A stretch of 64,000 bases of DNA from Raphanus sativus (lineage: Eukaryota; Streptophyta; Magnoliopsida; Brassicales; Brassicaceae). Under the pieces are notes generated by a model. It saw only the letters and a list, made by a program, of their open reading frames with translations. It made no database searches and was not told the DNA's origin. The stretch is from positions 14,367,547 through 14,431,546 of the forward strand of contig NC_079519.1 in the NCBI RefSeq assembly GCF_000801105.2, read 5' to 3'. Position 1 is the first letter of the stretch. Every line of letters begins with the position of its first letter. A program made the translations under genes and the position numbers. This document shows, one piece after another, positions 42,559 to 52,443 of the stretch.

Positions 42559-43202
42559 CAATAAGGCCTCAGGGCCTATAAAGAACCTCCGGGTTCGATA
42601 CGGCCTCAGGACCTATAAAGAACCTTCGGGTTTGATAAGGCCTCAGGGCCTATAAAGAGCCTTCGGGTTCGAGACGGCCTTAGGGTCTGTAAAGAGCCTC
42701 AGGGTTCAAGAAAGGTCACCTAAGGGTTGATCAAGGACTTTCGAGTCTAAATAATCTTCGGGTCGAATAAGAACCTCCGGGTTCAAGGACCCATAGGTCA
42801 ACCTACTAACCTTCGGGCTTACTAAGGACCTTTTGGTTCAAGGTATCAACCTCTAGGTTCGAGGTATAAATTGGGTTTAATCAGAGTCTCTGGACTCAAA
42901 GATTACCTCAGTGTTCAAAGACCTCAGGTTTCGATGAACAAGCCCCCGTGTTTAATAAATGGCTTTCAGGCCTAAGTAAGGGACCTCAGGGTTCAAGGAA
43001 CCCAAGAACCTTCGGGTTCCATGGTTCAAGAACCTCCGGGTTATAAGACCTCACGGTCCTAAAGAACCTTCGGGTTATAAGACCTACGGGTCCTAAGGAA
43101 CTTCCAGGTTACAAGACCCTAGGGTCCTAAGATAACCTCTAGGTTATCAAGCTAAACCCTCCCGGTTTATAGAAGGGATTCACCGTAACGCCTTCGGGTC
43201 CC
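42559..43202 (+). repeat. Tandem mini-hairpin array, 37-bp period at its start
   Basis: GGCCTC or GGCCTT words start at 42565, 42602, 42639 and 42676, an exact 37-bp period that then degenerates. Modules include GGCC-TCAG-GGCC (42565-42576), GAACC-TCCG-GGTTC (42583-42596), GACT-TTCG-AGTC (42736-42747), GAGTC-TCTG-GACTC (42884-42897), GACC-TACG-GGTC (43081-43092) and ATAACC-TCTA-GGTTAT (43132-43147). Confidence 0.75.
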
Positions 43203-43314
43203 TGAACGAAAAGTTCATACGACCTTTCGGGTCCTTGGACGAAAAGTCCATCCGGCCTTCGGGTCCCTGGACGAAAAGTCCACCCAGCCTTCGGGTCCAT
43301 GGACGAAAAGTTCA
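43203..43314 (+). repeat. Four 32-33-bp units with a covarying stem-loop
   Basis: Units start at 43203, 43236, 43268 and 43300. Arms with loop GAAAA are TGAAC/GTTCA, TGGAC/GTCCA, TGGAC/GTCCA and TGGAC/GTTCA. The first versus second unit differs by a compensating A-T to G-C pair; the fourth keeps pairing by G-U. Confidence 0.75.
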
Positions 43315-43340
43315 TCCAATCACCAGATCCCTGGACAAAA

Positions 43341-44420
43341 AATCAATCCAGCTTCCAGATCCTCGGATGAGACTTCATACAACTTTCAGATTACAAAAAT
43401 CATGTCCTCAAAGATACGCTCAGCATCCTCCAGGTTTCGGGAAAAGCATGACACAAGGTCATCCCTGCATTAATTATGGCCTACATCCGGGGGCAGCACA
43501 GACACTACTGCTCGCCGCCAACAACATATCCAAGATATCTTCTCCGATAGGGAGGAACAACAGGATATCTCCAAATACCAAGACGGACTCGCTGAATGTC
43601 GCCCTACGAGAGGTCAAGGTACAATTCTAAGACAAGGCAGGAAGGTACAGCTACAGCATCGAAACCTTGAGGAGCATCGAGTATGCTGAACGCAATAAGG
43701 GGACCAGCACGAAGATCTGAATGAAAGTCCACTATTGCATTTAAAAGGTCAAAAAGGTGCAAGCAAGGCCAACGGAATCAACAATGAGGATCCTCAGCTC
43801 TAGTCTTCGGGTCATATTCAACCTCTTCGTTCTCCTATCCTTGCCGAGACTTTCCTTCTCAGAAATCATGGATCCCGACTCATACATTCCTTCGCACGAC
43901 TCATGAAACCAGAGAGTCCACGATAAATGCAAATTGAAGTCCTACCTGAACCAAGGTCGAGTTTAGTTCCAGGAGCAGTACAAGCATCTAGGGTACTCCT
44001 TCGATGTCCAAAGACAGTGGATTCACCTATGGACGAGCCATCCTGGTCATGAAAGAAGGCACCACGAGCCTTTAGACCAAGTATCTCAACTGCTCAGAAA
44101 ATTTCTCTCCTACTCCAAAACCAGGACTCTCATTTGCATGCATGCCCATTGAAGAACATCTGTAAATCTACCTACATTCTCCAGGCCATTCGTCTCCAAT
44201 CAGGCTGCAAATACTTTCAGGCCATCTGCACACACATTGAAGAAATACCAGTAAAACAGTCTTACGGCTCGGTCTTTAGCACCTTCTCCGATAAACAAGC
44301 TGATGAACTACTCCAAATCCGACAAGAAGCCTGACACCCTGGTGCGACTCACGAAGTCCTACAACGGAAAACATGTTACTTCCTGCCTTCAAACATAAAG
44401 CCAGAAAATAAGGGGCAAAT
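43341..44420 (+). other. 3' non-coding region without a gene
   Basis: No coding domain on either strand, and no antisense gene like those at 320-1413 and 61800-63145. It ends with a purine-rich AGAAAATAAGGGGCAAA just before the LTR at 44421, likely the polypurine tract. Confidence 0.5.
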
Positions 44421-44476
44421 TGTTGGGGAAAAATAATCTATGAGGAGATTTCCCCAGCTTCCGGCTTCCAGGGTCC

Positions 44477-44595
44477 GACCCCTGTCCAAGCCCGACCCCT
44501 GTCCAGGCCTGACTCCTGTCCAGGCCCGACCCCTGTCCAGGCCCGACCCCTGTCCAGGTCTGACCCCCGTCCAGGCCTGACCCCTGTCCAGGTTC
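44477..44595. repeat. 17-bp minisatellite, seven copies
   Basis: GACCCCTGTCCAGGCCC-type units start at 44477, 44494, 44511, 44528, 44545, 44562 and 44579. No frame of the repeat has a stop on the minus strand, which creates two spurious Gly/Arg-rich open frames. Confidence 0.9.
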
Positions 44596-45521
44596 AAGGT
44601 TCCGGGTCAGATAGTTACTCTTGCCTCTAAGTAAAAAGGAAAACTTCAAGATAAAGGTAAACATCCATATTTATCATAATATGGTTGAATCTCCTTAGAT
44701 CTAAGAGAAGAAAGAGGAACTATTCTAACACATGGAGCCGCCTTTAATAAAAAAGGAAATATTCTATTATCTAAGGATAAAGTGAATATTTCCAAATACT
44801 AGAGAGGAGGCACGACTTCTATTATAAATAAAGGGTTAATAAACCCTAAAAGAGGAAGTGAACACGTTCTTACACAGAGATCACAAGTTCTACAGCCGCC
44901 AAGTCAATATATCACACAAAGAAGACCTTCCACTTGGATTCGCCTATAATAGGTTGATCCCTACGATTATTATCAGCTATATGAGGCTCTATACTCATTG
45001 TTGCACGTCCACAGTAGAGGAAGACGTCCATCTACAGAGGACAAAAACCCCATAGTCAATTCGACGGCTACCAAGGCATGAATTGACCTAAAAGTTTATC
45101 TCCACTGACATGTCTATGGAGGACGAATCCCTGCGATCATCACCAACAAGATGACGTCCCTGTTCATGGCAGCACGTCTGTAACCCTATATATTGGCTTA
45201 GGCTATAATCTCCAGCTCATCGGCAGGGACACTCCATGCTCCATGAAGCATATTGAAGCTCCATGCTCACTGCAGCATCCCGACGATCCCGTCATCTATT
45301 CCGGTCATGCGCCTTCTACAATAGATGACTCATATCAACTACAGAGCCACGTGCTCCTAGATCCACGTGATCCCAAGGCTACATGCCTTCATCAGGCTAT
45401 GCGCCTCCATCAGGCCATGTGCCTTCATCAGGCTCCGCGCTTCCATTAGGCTCCGCGCCTCCACAAGGCCACGTGCCTACAAGGCCACGTGCCCACCTAG
45501 GCTACGCGCCTCCAGTACGAA

Positions 45522-45558
45522 CTACGAATGGCTTGATCCCCTTCCGAGGGGTACGTAG
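45522..45558 (+). other. Two-stem RNA hairpin motif, copy 3
   Basis: Outer arms CTACG (45522-45526) and CGTAG (45554-45558). Inner stem CCCCT (45538-45542), loop TCCG (45543-45546), AGGGG (45547-45551). Relative to copies 1 and 2 the inner stem is longer and the loop changed from GAAA to UCCG, with pairing kept. Confidence 0.6.
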
Positions 45559-45926
45559 GCAATCCCCACTGTAGGATGCAGCTATAAATCCCCACTCCTT
45601 CCATGGTTCCATGACATAGAACCTGGAAGGAACATTCAGAACCAGGAACCATCGACTATACATCATGAAGACCTTGTGTCCTTCATTATGGACCCTGCGG
45701 GCCTCACCACAGATAGGCAGCCCTTGCCTAACGACCAATAGCCCTTACGGGAACTAAGGCCTTGACGATATATACTGGCCCATATCCTTATGGCAGTATC
45801 TTAAAAGCGGGATCTCTTGGTTCATCGACCACTGAAGTAGAAGAAAGCACTACAACTACTTATCACCTTCCTCCTATCATTCCGTAGGCTGAGCACGAAT
45901 CGCTTGTACCAGAAAATACCCTAACA

Positions 45927-46807
45927 TCCATATTTCTGAAATCCAGTACCTCCAATGTAGTTCACATTTTCCTCTGTATCATATTCTCTAGCCTCTCCTT
46001 CTTCAGCAGAGGAGACAGGCTTTCCCAGAAATGCATGTAAAGCATCTATTTTAGCTCTGACTTCATTCATCTGATCCTCCCCGATGGCTGCAACAGATTT
46101 CTTTTTATCAGAGTCAGTGTTCTTGGTGCTGCTACTGTTGGCTAGGCTCTCAATAAGTCTCACAGCCTCTATCGGATTCCTGGTGTTAAAGTTCCCCTCA
46201 CTAGCAGTATCAAGAGCCATCTGATACCTCAAGGCGATACCTCTGTAGAAAGTGCTTAGTAGTTGCACCTCATTGAATCCTTGGTGTGGACAGTCTCGCT
46301 GGAAGAACTTAAATCTGATCCATGCGTCTTTAAAAGTCTCACCAGGTTTTTGCGTGAAAGTGGCGATTTTTCTCCTTAAGTCTTCAGCACGTGCCTCATC
46401 AAAGAAATTACGCAGGAAGGCATTTTTGATGCCTGCCCATGATGTCAGTGATCATGTAGGTAGCTGCTTGAGCCAGTGTGAAGCTTATCCAATCAGTGAG
46501 TATTTGAAGAGCTTGCAGAGTAGGTAGTCCTCGGGGACTCCATCCATGCAAATAGCAGCTATAAGATCCTCGAACCTCTCCAGATGGTCCATAGGATGCT
46601 CGTGTGATAACCCAGAGTAAGGTATCTGTGACACGAGAGAGTAGTACTGAGGCTTGAGCTTGAAGTTCGGCTTCTGAATCTCTGGAAGTCGAATAGCTGA
46701 TCTGTTAGTGTAGTACTCATCAGGACGATTGTAGTCTGCCAACGATCGTGTTTGAGCTTCTTCTGTAGCCTCAACTTCTGGCTCATGGATTATGTTTCCA
46801 TGTGCAT
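45927..46807 (-). pseudogene. Athila-3 gag fragment
   Basis: Minus-strand pieces match Athila gag: RPDEYYTNRSAIRLPEIQKPNF...HEHPMDHLERFEDL (46485-46742) and NEVQLLSTFYRGIALRYQMALDTASEGNF...DALHAFLGK (45921-46268). The linking segment around 46270-46480 is also gag-like but frameshifted. Both ends are cut by LTRs (45926 and 46808). It is what remains of the Athila copy into which the neighbouring Tat elements inserted. Confidence 0.85.
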
Positions 46808-47337
46808 CTTGTTGGGGAAAAATATCCAGACATAAGTTTTCTCCAGCTTCCGGTTAGGCCGTTGACTTCCGGACCCTTTCTCAAGAAGAAACCAGGGACC
46901 AACCCTGCCATGGGTCCGACCCCCTTGATTGGACTGACCCTTGAAGGAAAATAGAAATTTTCCGCCTAAGGGGAAACTTCCATTTTTCCGATTATGGAAG
47001 AGTTCTATTACTTGAAGCCGACATCTGCAACTATAAAAAGGGAGCCCAAACCCTAGAATAAGGGATCTACTAGCACAAGTGGCAAAATACCTTACCATTG
47101 AACTCAAACAACCTCACCGTATGATTCAAACAACCCAGGTTCAACACCCAAGATCGACAATTCTAGAGGCTAAGAGATTAGAGTTTAGGCGACAAGACTA
47201 GGTTTATACACCAAACATCGTAGTCCCGAATCAAACACTCAATAAACATCTCTTCTAGCCTCGATTTCCTGATTTCTATTACAAATCTTCTAGTGTTCCG
47301 TAGTACTAAAACGACCCTACACAAAAATACCATAGCA
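46808..47337 (+). repeat. 5' LTR of Tat-D (530 bp)
   Basis: TGTTGGGG to CATAGCA. TATAAAAAG at 47032-47040 is the likely TATA box. Left flank CATCT. It matches the Tat-A LTR on the minus strand at 8588-9029. Confidence 0.9.
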
Positions 47338-47340
47338 GTT

Positions 47341-47354
47341 TGGCGTTAGAAGGA
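47341..47354 (+). other. Primer-binding site of Tat-D
   Basis: TGGCGTTAGAAGGA, 3 nt after the LTR; Tat-A has TGGCGCTAGAAGGA. One C-to-T difference. Confidence 0.6.
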
Positions 47355-47372
47355 GGGGAATAATCCAATTAC

Positions 47373-47818
47373 GTGACTGGGCTCAAGTAAGATGGGAAGA
47401 AGATGTTGCAAGTAGGGCCAAGACCTACTCGAAGTACGATCAGAAGTCCTCAAAGCCAACTAGAAATGATTGTGATAAGCCCACTCATCCCAAGTTCGCT
47501 AGGGAGACTAGCAACCCAAGCAGGGGCAGGTATCAGCATCGCCCTTTACCTTAATCCGAAGGAATGATGGTATCCACGTGGGTCGATATCTCCCATATCG
47601 CGATATACAAGCCGGAGCTAATCGGTGTCATGCGACAAATGGGTCCCTAAGATGAAGGCCTCAGAGTCTAATCGAAACCCCAAGCAGTGGTGCGAGTTAC
47701 ATAGTGACCATGGTCACACTACGGAAGATTGTATAGCCCTGAAGATGGAAGTTACCGAGCTTCTTAAGAAAGGCTACATAAGGGAGTTCCTTGTCTCCCT
47801 ACCGAAACAGCTCCCGCA
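47373..47818 (+). pseudogene. Gag tail of Tat-D (capsid deleted)
   Basis: Compared with Tat-A (8546 to 7470), about 1.1 kb holding the gag start and capsid core is missing: the leader runs directly into WAQVRWEEDVASRA. The zinc knuckle WCELHSDHGHTTEDC remains (47690-47735). Stops and frame changes are present near 47552 and 47648. Without capsid the copy was non-autonomous or inactive from then on. Confidence 0.8.
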
Positions 47819-48451
47819 TTGCCACCACAGCAAGACCGGGTGATCCATGTCATCTCTGGCGGATCGGAAGTAAGCGGAATCAGCAGTGCCGCTGCCAAGA
47901 GAAGTACTCACAACACCAGGAACGGCCAAGAGGACGAGGTTCCTAAGCGCCTGCTCCTCGGAACGAATGAGATCAGTTTCACTACAAGGGAGCAGGAGAA
48001 AGTCCTTGTTCCTCACCACGACGCCCTTGTAATTTCACTTACCATAGCAAACTACTTGGTCAAGCGAATACTAGTAGACAATGGAAGCTCCAGCAACATT
48101 ATCTTACATTCGGCCTTCGCCGAGCTAGGGTTGGAACCTACGGCCCTAACTAGAAAGGCAACTCTCCTTGTAGGCTTCAGCGGAGAGGTAAAGCAAACCT
48201 TAGGAGAGGTTCTACTCCCAGTGTATGCCGAGAGGATAAATCAGGCCACAAAATTCCTAGTCGTCGACTGCCCTTTATCGTATAATGTGATACTAAGAAG
48301 GCCTTGGATCCACGACATGGGAGTTGTACCTTCGACTTTGCATCAACTGGTCAAGTTTCCAACTCCCTTGGGCATTAGGGCGGTCAAGGGAGATCAGGAA
48401 AATGCCAGGTCCTACTACCAGACTACCCTAAAAGGAAAGACCCAAGTCTTA
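47819..48451 (+). pseudogene. Protease of Tat-D
   Basis: [25 protein letters not shown] (active site at about 48073), [22 protein letters not shown] and [19 protein letters not shown]. The last motif has RRPW where relatives have GRPW. Open through to the UAG at 48452 and better preserved than Tat-A. Confidence 0.85.
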
Positions 48452-48454
48452 TAG
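48452..48454 (+). promoter_or_regulatory. Putative readthrough stop between protease and pol in Tat-D
   Basis: UAG-CAA-UUA-CAG, identical downstream to Tat-F. In this copy pol lies in the -1 frame because 25 nt present in Tat-A between the UAG and GTGGAAGAAATG are missing, so readthrough alone would no longer reach pol here. Confidence 0.55.
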
Positions 48455-50160
48455 CAATTACAGAAGAAGTGGAAGTGGAAGAAATGGATGAGGTTCCAAG
48501 ATTGGGTCGAAATTTAAAGATAGGCTCCAAGCTTCCGAATGGACTAAGAAGGAGATTGGTCGACTTTTTGAGATCCAACTCCGACTGCTTCGCCTGGTCC
48601 CACGAGGACATGCCTGGAATTGATCCCGACGTCATCATGCATCAACTCCAAATGGATCCAATGCATCCTCCTGTCAAACAAAAGAGGAGGAAGTTCGCCC
48701 CTGAAAGGGACGAGATAATCAACGAAGAGGTCAAGAACCTACTGGTTGACGGATTCATACGAGAGGTGCAATACCCGGAATGGCTAGCTAATGTAGTGGT
48801 CGTTTGGAAGAAGAATGGGAAGTGGAGAGTCTGTATCGACTACACGGACCTTAATAAATCATGTCCTAAAGACCCCTTCCCCTTGCCTCACATAGACAAG
48901 CTAGTCGATGCAAACGCTGGTCATCAGCTGATGAGCTTGATGGATGCATTCTCCAGATATAACCAGATCCTAATGCATCCTGACGATCAAGAGAAGACCT
49001 CGTTCATGACCTCAAGGGGCATCTACTATTACAAGGTCATGCCTTTCGGATTGAAGAACGCAGGTTCGACCTATCAGAGGCTTGTCAACATGATGTTCGC
49101 CGATCAGATAGGGCAGACCATGGAGGTCTATATTGATGATGTGCTGGTGAAGTTCCTAGACGTTGAGGACCATATCTCACACCTTCTACAAGCCTTCACC
49201 ACTCTTAGGAGGTACAACATGAAGCTGAACCCATCAAAGTGCTCGTTTGGGGTAATCTCTGGGAATTTAATGGGGTATATAGTCACCCACAGGGGCATTG
49301 AAGCAAACTTAGAGCAGGTGAGAGCAATCCAGGTGATACCTTCCCCTCGTAACGTTAAGGAGGTTCAAAGACTGACGGGAAGGATGGCCACCCAGAGTAG
49401 GTTCATCTCTAGACAGTTCAACAAGTCGCATTCCTTCTTCGAAACCTTGAAGGATCCCAAGGACTTCCAATGGACCGATAAATGTGAGCAAGCCTTATCA
49501 GATCTCAAGGCCTATCACACTACTCCACCTCTCCTCTCAAAACCCTTGGAAGGAAAAGTCCTACTGCTCTACCTGGCAGTATCAGAGCATGCAGTCAGCG
49601 CGGTCCTGGTAAGGGAAGAAGGAAGGAAACAACATCCTATCTACTACATTAGCAAATCATTACTAGACGCGGAGACCCGCTATAGTCACCTTGAGAAGCT
49701 GGCCCTCGCCTTAGTTAACGCTGCTCGAAAGCTGCGCCCCTACTTTCAGGCTCATCAAATCGTGGTGGTCACCTCCTTCCCCATCAAAGCAGTCCTTCAT
49801 AAGCCAGAAGTGTCCGGACGACTAGCAAAATGGGCTATAGAGCTGGGAGAGTACGATGTGATCTTCCGGCCTGCAACGGCTATCAAATCACAAGTCCTGG
49901 CAGATTTCGTAGCCGAATTCTCTCCTGCCATGCTTCCAGCCCTGGAACAAGAGGTAAAGCTTCGTGATAGCGAAGGGGAGAAAGGCGAATGGACACTGTA
50001 CGTTGATGGTTCTAGTAATGTAGAGGGAACAGGCGTGGGACTAGTCCTAACTTCCCCTACGGGGGAATCAGCCTCAAGGGCCGTACGATGCAATTTCAAA
50101 GCAACAAACAACGAGGCTGAGTATGAAGCTCTAATAGCAGGGCTGACACTTGCCAAATAG
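48455..50160 (+). pseudogene. Reverse transcriptase, RNase H and start of second RNase H of Tat-D
   Basis: A 563-codon open frame from 48469 with VCIDYTDLNKSCPKDPFPLPHIDKL, SLMDAFSRYNQI (Gly of the usual SGY lost), MPFGLKNAGSTYQRLV and YIDDVLVK. RNase H: YLAVSEHAVSAVLVREEGRKQ. The second RNase H starts WTLYVDGSSNVEG. TAG at 50158-50160 follows LTLAK where Tat-A has CAG. The longest nearly intact Tat pol stretch here. Confidence 0.92.
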
Positions 50161-51709
50161 ATGGGAGTAGAAGACATCCAGGTCTTCAGCAACTCGCAAT
50201 TGATCATAAGCCAAGTCCAAGGCGACTACCAGGCGAAACATCCAAGTATGATCAAGTACCTATCCGTGGCTAAGCGACTACTCGACAGGTTCCGACACTG
50301 CAAGCTCACCCAGATCCCTAGGGAGCACAACTCCCAAGCCGACGCTCTAGCCAATCTAGGGTCCGCCCTAGAAACCACGAGTCATATGAGCATCCCACTG
50401 CTAGTGCTCCAATGGCCTGCAACGAAAAGGAGACGGAGCCTGAGGAAGTATCCGTAGTAGACGAAGGAGAGACATGGATGACTCCCATCATTAGCTACAT
50501 GAGGTTCGATATCTTGCCTGAAGATCGAGACGAAAGTCGGAAGATAAGGAGGCAAGCCGCCAGGTACTGCTTTTCCGAAGGGAAATTATACCGAAGATCC
50601 TTTTCAGGGCCTTATCTACAATATCTTACCCCTAGAGAAGCCGCCAGGATACTAGAAGAACTCCACGAGGGAGAGTGTGGTTCTCATTCCAGTGGTCGAA
50701 GCTTAGTACTCAGAGCCTGAAGGGCTGGATACTACTAGCCAACCATGGCAGGGGATTCCTTCAAACAAGCTAAACTCTGTAGCCAATGCCAGAAGCACGC
50801 GCCAGTCTCCAATCTTACACCGGAGAACCTCAAGTCTCTAAGCTCTCCTTGGCCCTTCCGAAAGTGGGGCATGGACATCGTGGGGAAATTCCCATGGCAC
50901 TGGGGCAAAAGATCTTCATCCTAGTCTTGACCGATTACTTCACAAAGTGGGTAGAAGCTGAAGCACTAGTCAAGATAACGGATCTCCAGATTAGGAAATT
51001 CCTATGGACACACGTGATCACACGCTTCGGAACCCCTCATGAGATCGTCACAGACAACGGACCCCAGTTCACGAGCTACAACTTCCGAAAGTTCTGCAAG
51101 GGCTGGAACATCAAACTGTCCTGTTCACCACCACGGCATCCCCAATAAAACGGTAAAGCCGAATCCACTAAGAAGACAGTGGTGAATATGCTCAAGAAGC
51201 GCCTAGAAGACGCCCATGGGCGATGGGCAGAAGAGCTACATGGAGTACTCTGGGCTTATCGGACCACTCCGAAGACAGCCACCCATGAGACACCCTTCTC
51301 GCTTGTCTATGGTGCTGAAGCGGTGATACCCACGGAGGTGCACGTAAGGACCACGGTCTCTGAATTTCTCTCCCAGGAGGAGAACAATGAGCTAATGTCC
51401 CTGAGTCTAGACCTACTCGACCAAAAGAGAGAGGCGGCCCGCCTTAGAAACACGTCCTACCAGTTGAAAGTAGCCAAGAGCTATCACAAAAAGGTCAGAT
51501 CCAGAACCTTCCAGAAAGGGGATTGGGTCCTAAGGCGAGTCTGTGACCACACAAGGGACAAATCAGCCGGAAACCTCGCTCCTGGATGGGAGGGTCCCTA
51601 CACGGTAATAGAGGTGCAAGGGGCAGGAGCCTATAAGCTGGAAGACAGCGACGGTAAGGTCCAACCCAACTGCTGGAATGCCTTGCACCTCAAATTCTAT
51701 CACTTCTAA
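50161..51709 (+). pseudogene. Second RNase H end and integrase of Tat-D
   Basis: RNase H ends with FSNSQLIISQ (Asp to Asn at a catalytic position; Tat-A has FSDSQ) and HNSQADALANLGS. Integrase: CSQCQKHAP, MDIVGKF, VTDNGPQF and the Glu block NGKAEST, then FQKGDWVLRR and NALHLKFYHF at the stop 51707-51709. Breaks: frame change near 50440, TGA 50718-50720, TAG near 50736, a 1-bp deletion near 50893, TAA 51146-51148. Confidence 0.88.
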
Positions 51710-52443
51710 AGTAAGGTCCCTGGATCAAGCTTTATATACTACTACTATTATTATGATATATTTAAGTACACTGGTTTCCTACTCCTATGTATGCGATAAC
51801 GTCTCTAGACTAAGCTTATAAAATACATTATTAGTTACGGCTAAAGGGGTTATAGGAACTCCACTGTACTTAAACTGGCATACTAGCTAGGTCAGGCCCT
51901 AAGGGACCTTAGATCTTAGCAAACCCTATATACTAGTCAGATTACTCACATGGGTGTACGACATATGAGGAACAGGTCTGATCAACCCTATTACATTGTC
52001 TGCACCTCGGGCCCTACGTAAAGGCTATAAGACCAAAAGTTATGTGGGGACAACCGTACTAGTGCTACCCAAACCCTGCATTAAAGACGCTACGAGCTAA
52101 ATACATGCGGGGGCATGACGTACACTGCAAAGTACTGTAATCAGATGCTGACGGCTGATATGCAGGGAGCAAATGTGCGAAAAAACCGGTTAGCACAAAA
52201 ATTTAATACTTATCCAGACGTGGAAAGTAGTGTGTCTGGTGTGAAGTCGCTCCGCGGGGCAGGCCCACGCCAGACTACAGTAAGTCTGAGCGTGACCTTT
52301 TCTGCAGAAAGGTAGAGTGCAACATTGAGATTCACGAGAGTGGTCTATACCTCCGGGTGGCAGAGTGCGGTTTCTCAATAACAGATCAATAGTGGTTCCC
52401 CCATGGGGAACAGAATACGATCAAAAACCTCCCATAACGCATA
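51710..52443 (+). other. 3' untranslated region of Tat-D
   Basis: No domain-bearing frame. The block 52115-52315 is shared with Tat-A, Tat-C and the scrap at 29233. It includes a stem CACGCCAGACT/AGTCTG-A-GCGTG (52266-52294) with a 6-nt loop and one bulge, and the near-palindrome ACCTTTTCTGCAGAAAGGT (52295-52313). Confidence 0.6.

Larger units (their letters stand above)
44421..45926 (+). repeat. 3' LTR, divergent member of the Tat-A/D LTR group (1506 bp)
   Basis: It starts TGTTGGGGAAAAAT like Tat-D and ends AGAAAATACCCTAACA like Tat-A's LTR. It is about three times longer, with a 17-bp minisatellite (44477-44595), TATAAATA at 44823-44830 and hairpin motif copy 3. Flanks CAAAT and TCCAT do not match, so it is not a solo LTR. 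It does not match Tat-F's own 5' LTR. Confidence 0.7.

Noticed and set aside
42559..43340. CRISPR-like regular repeats
   Set aside because: Units are degenerate, there are no unique spacers, and the context is a eukaryotic retrotransposon.
43235..43630. 131-codon open frame with repeated WTK/DEKS units
   Set aside because: It translates the GAAAA-loop hairpin repeats; no homology to proteins I recognise.
44376..44664. Gly/Arg/Trp-rich open frames on the minus strand
   Set aside because: They are produced by the 17-bp minisatellite, which has no stop in any minus-strand frame.
45243..45574. His/Pro-rich open frames with repeated CACGTGC/GCGCC words
   Set aside because: Low-complexity LTR sequence; overlapping frames all open; no domain.
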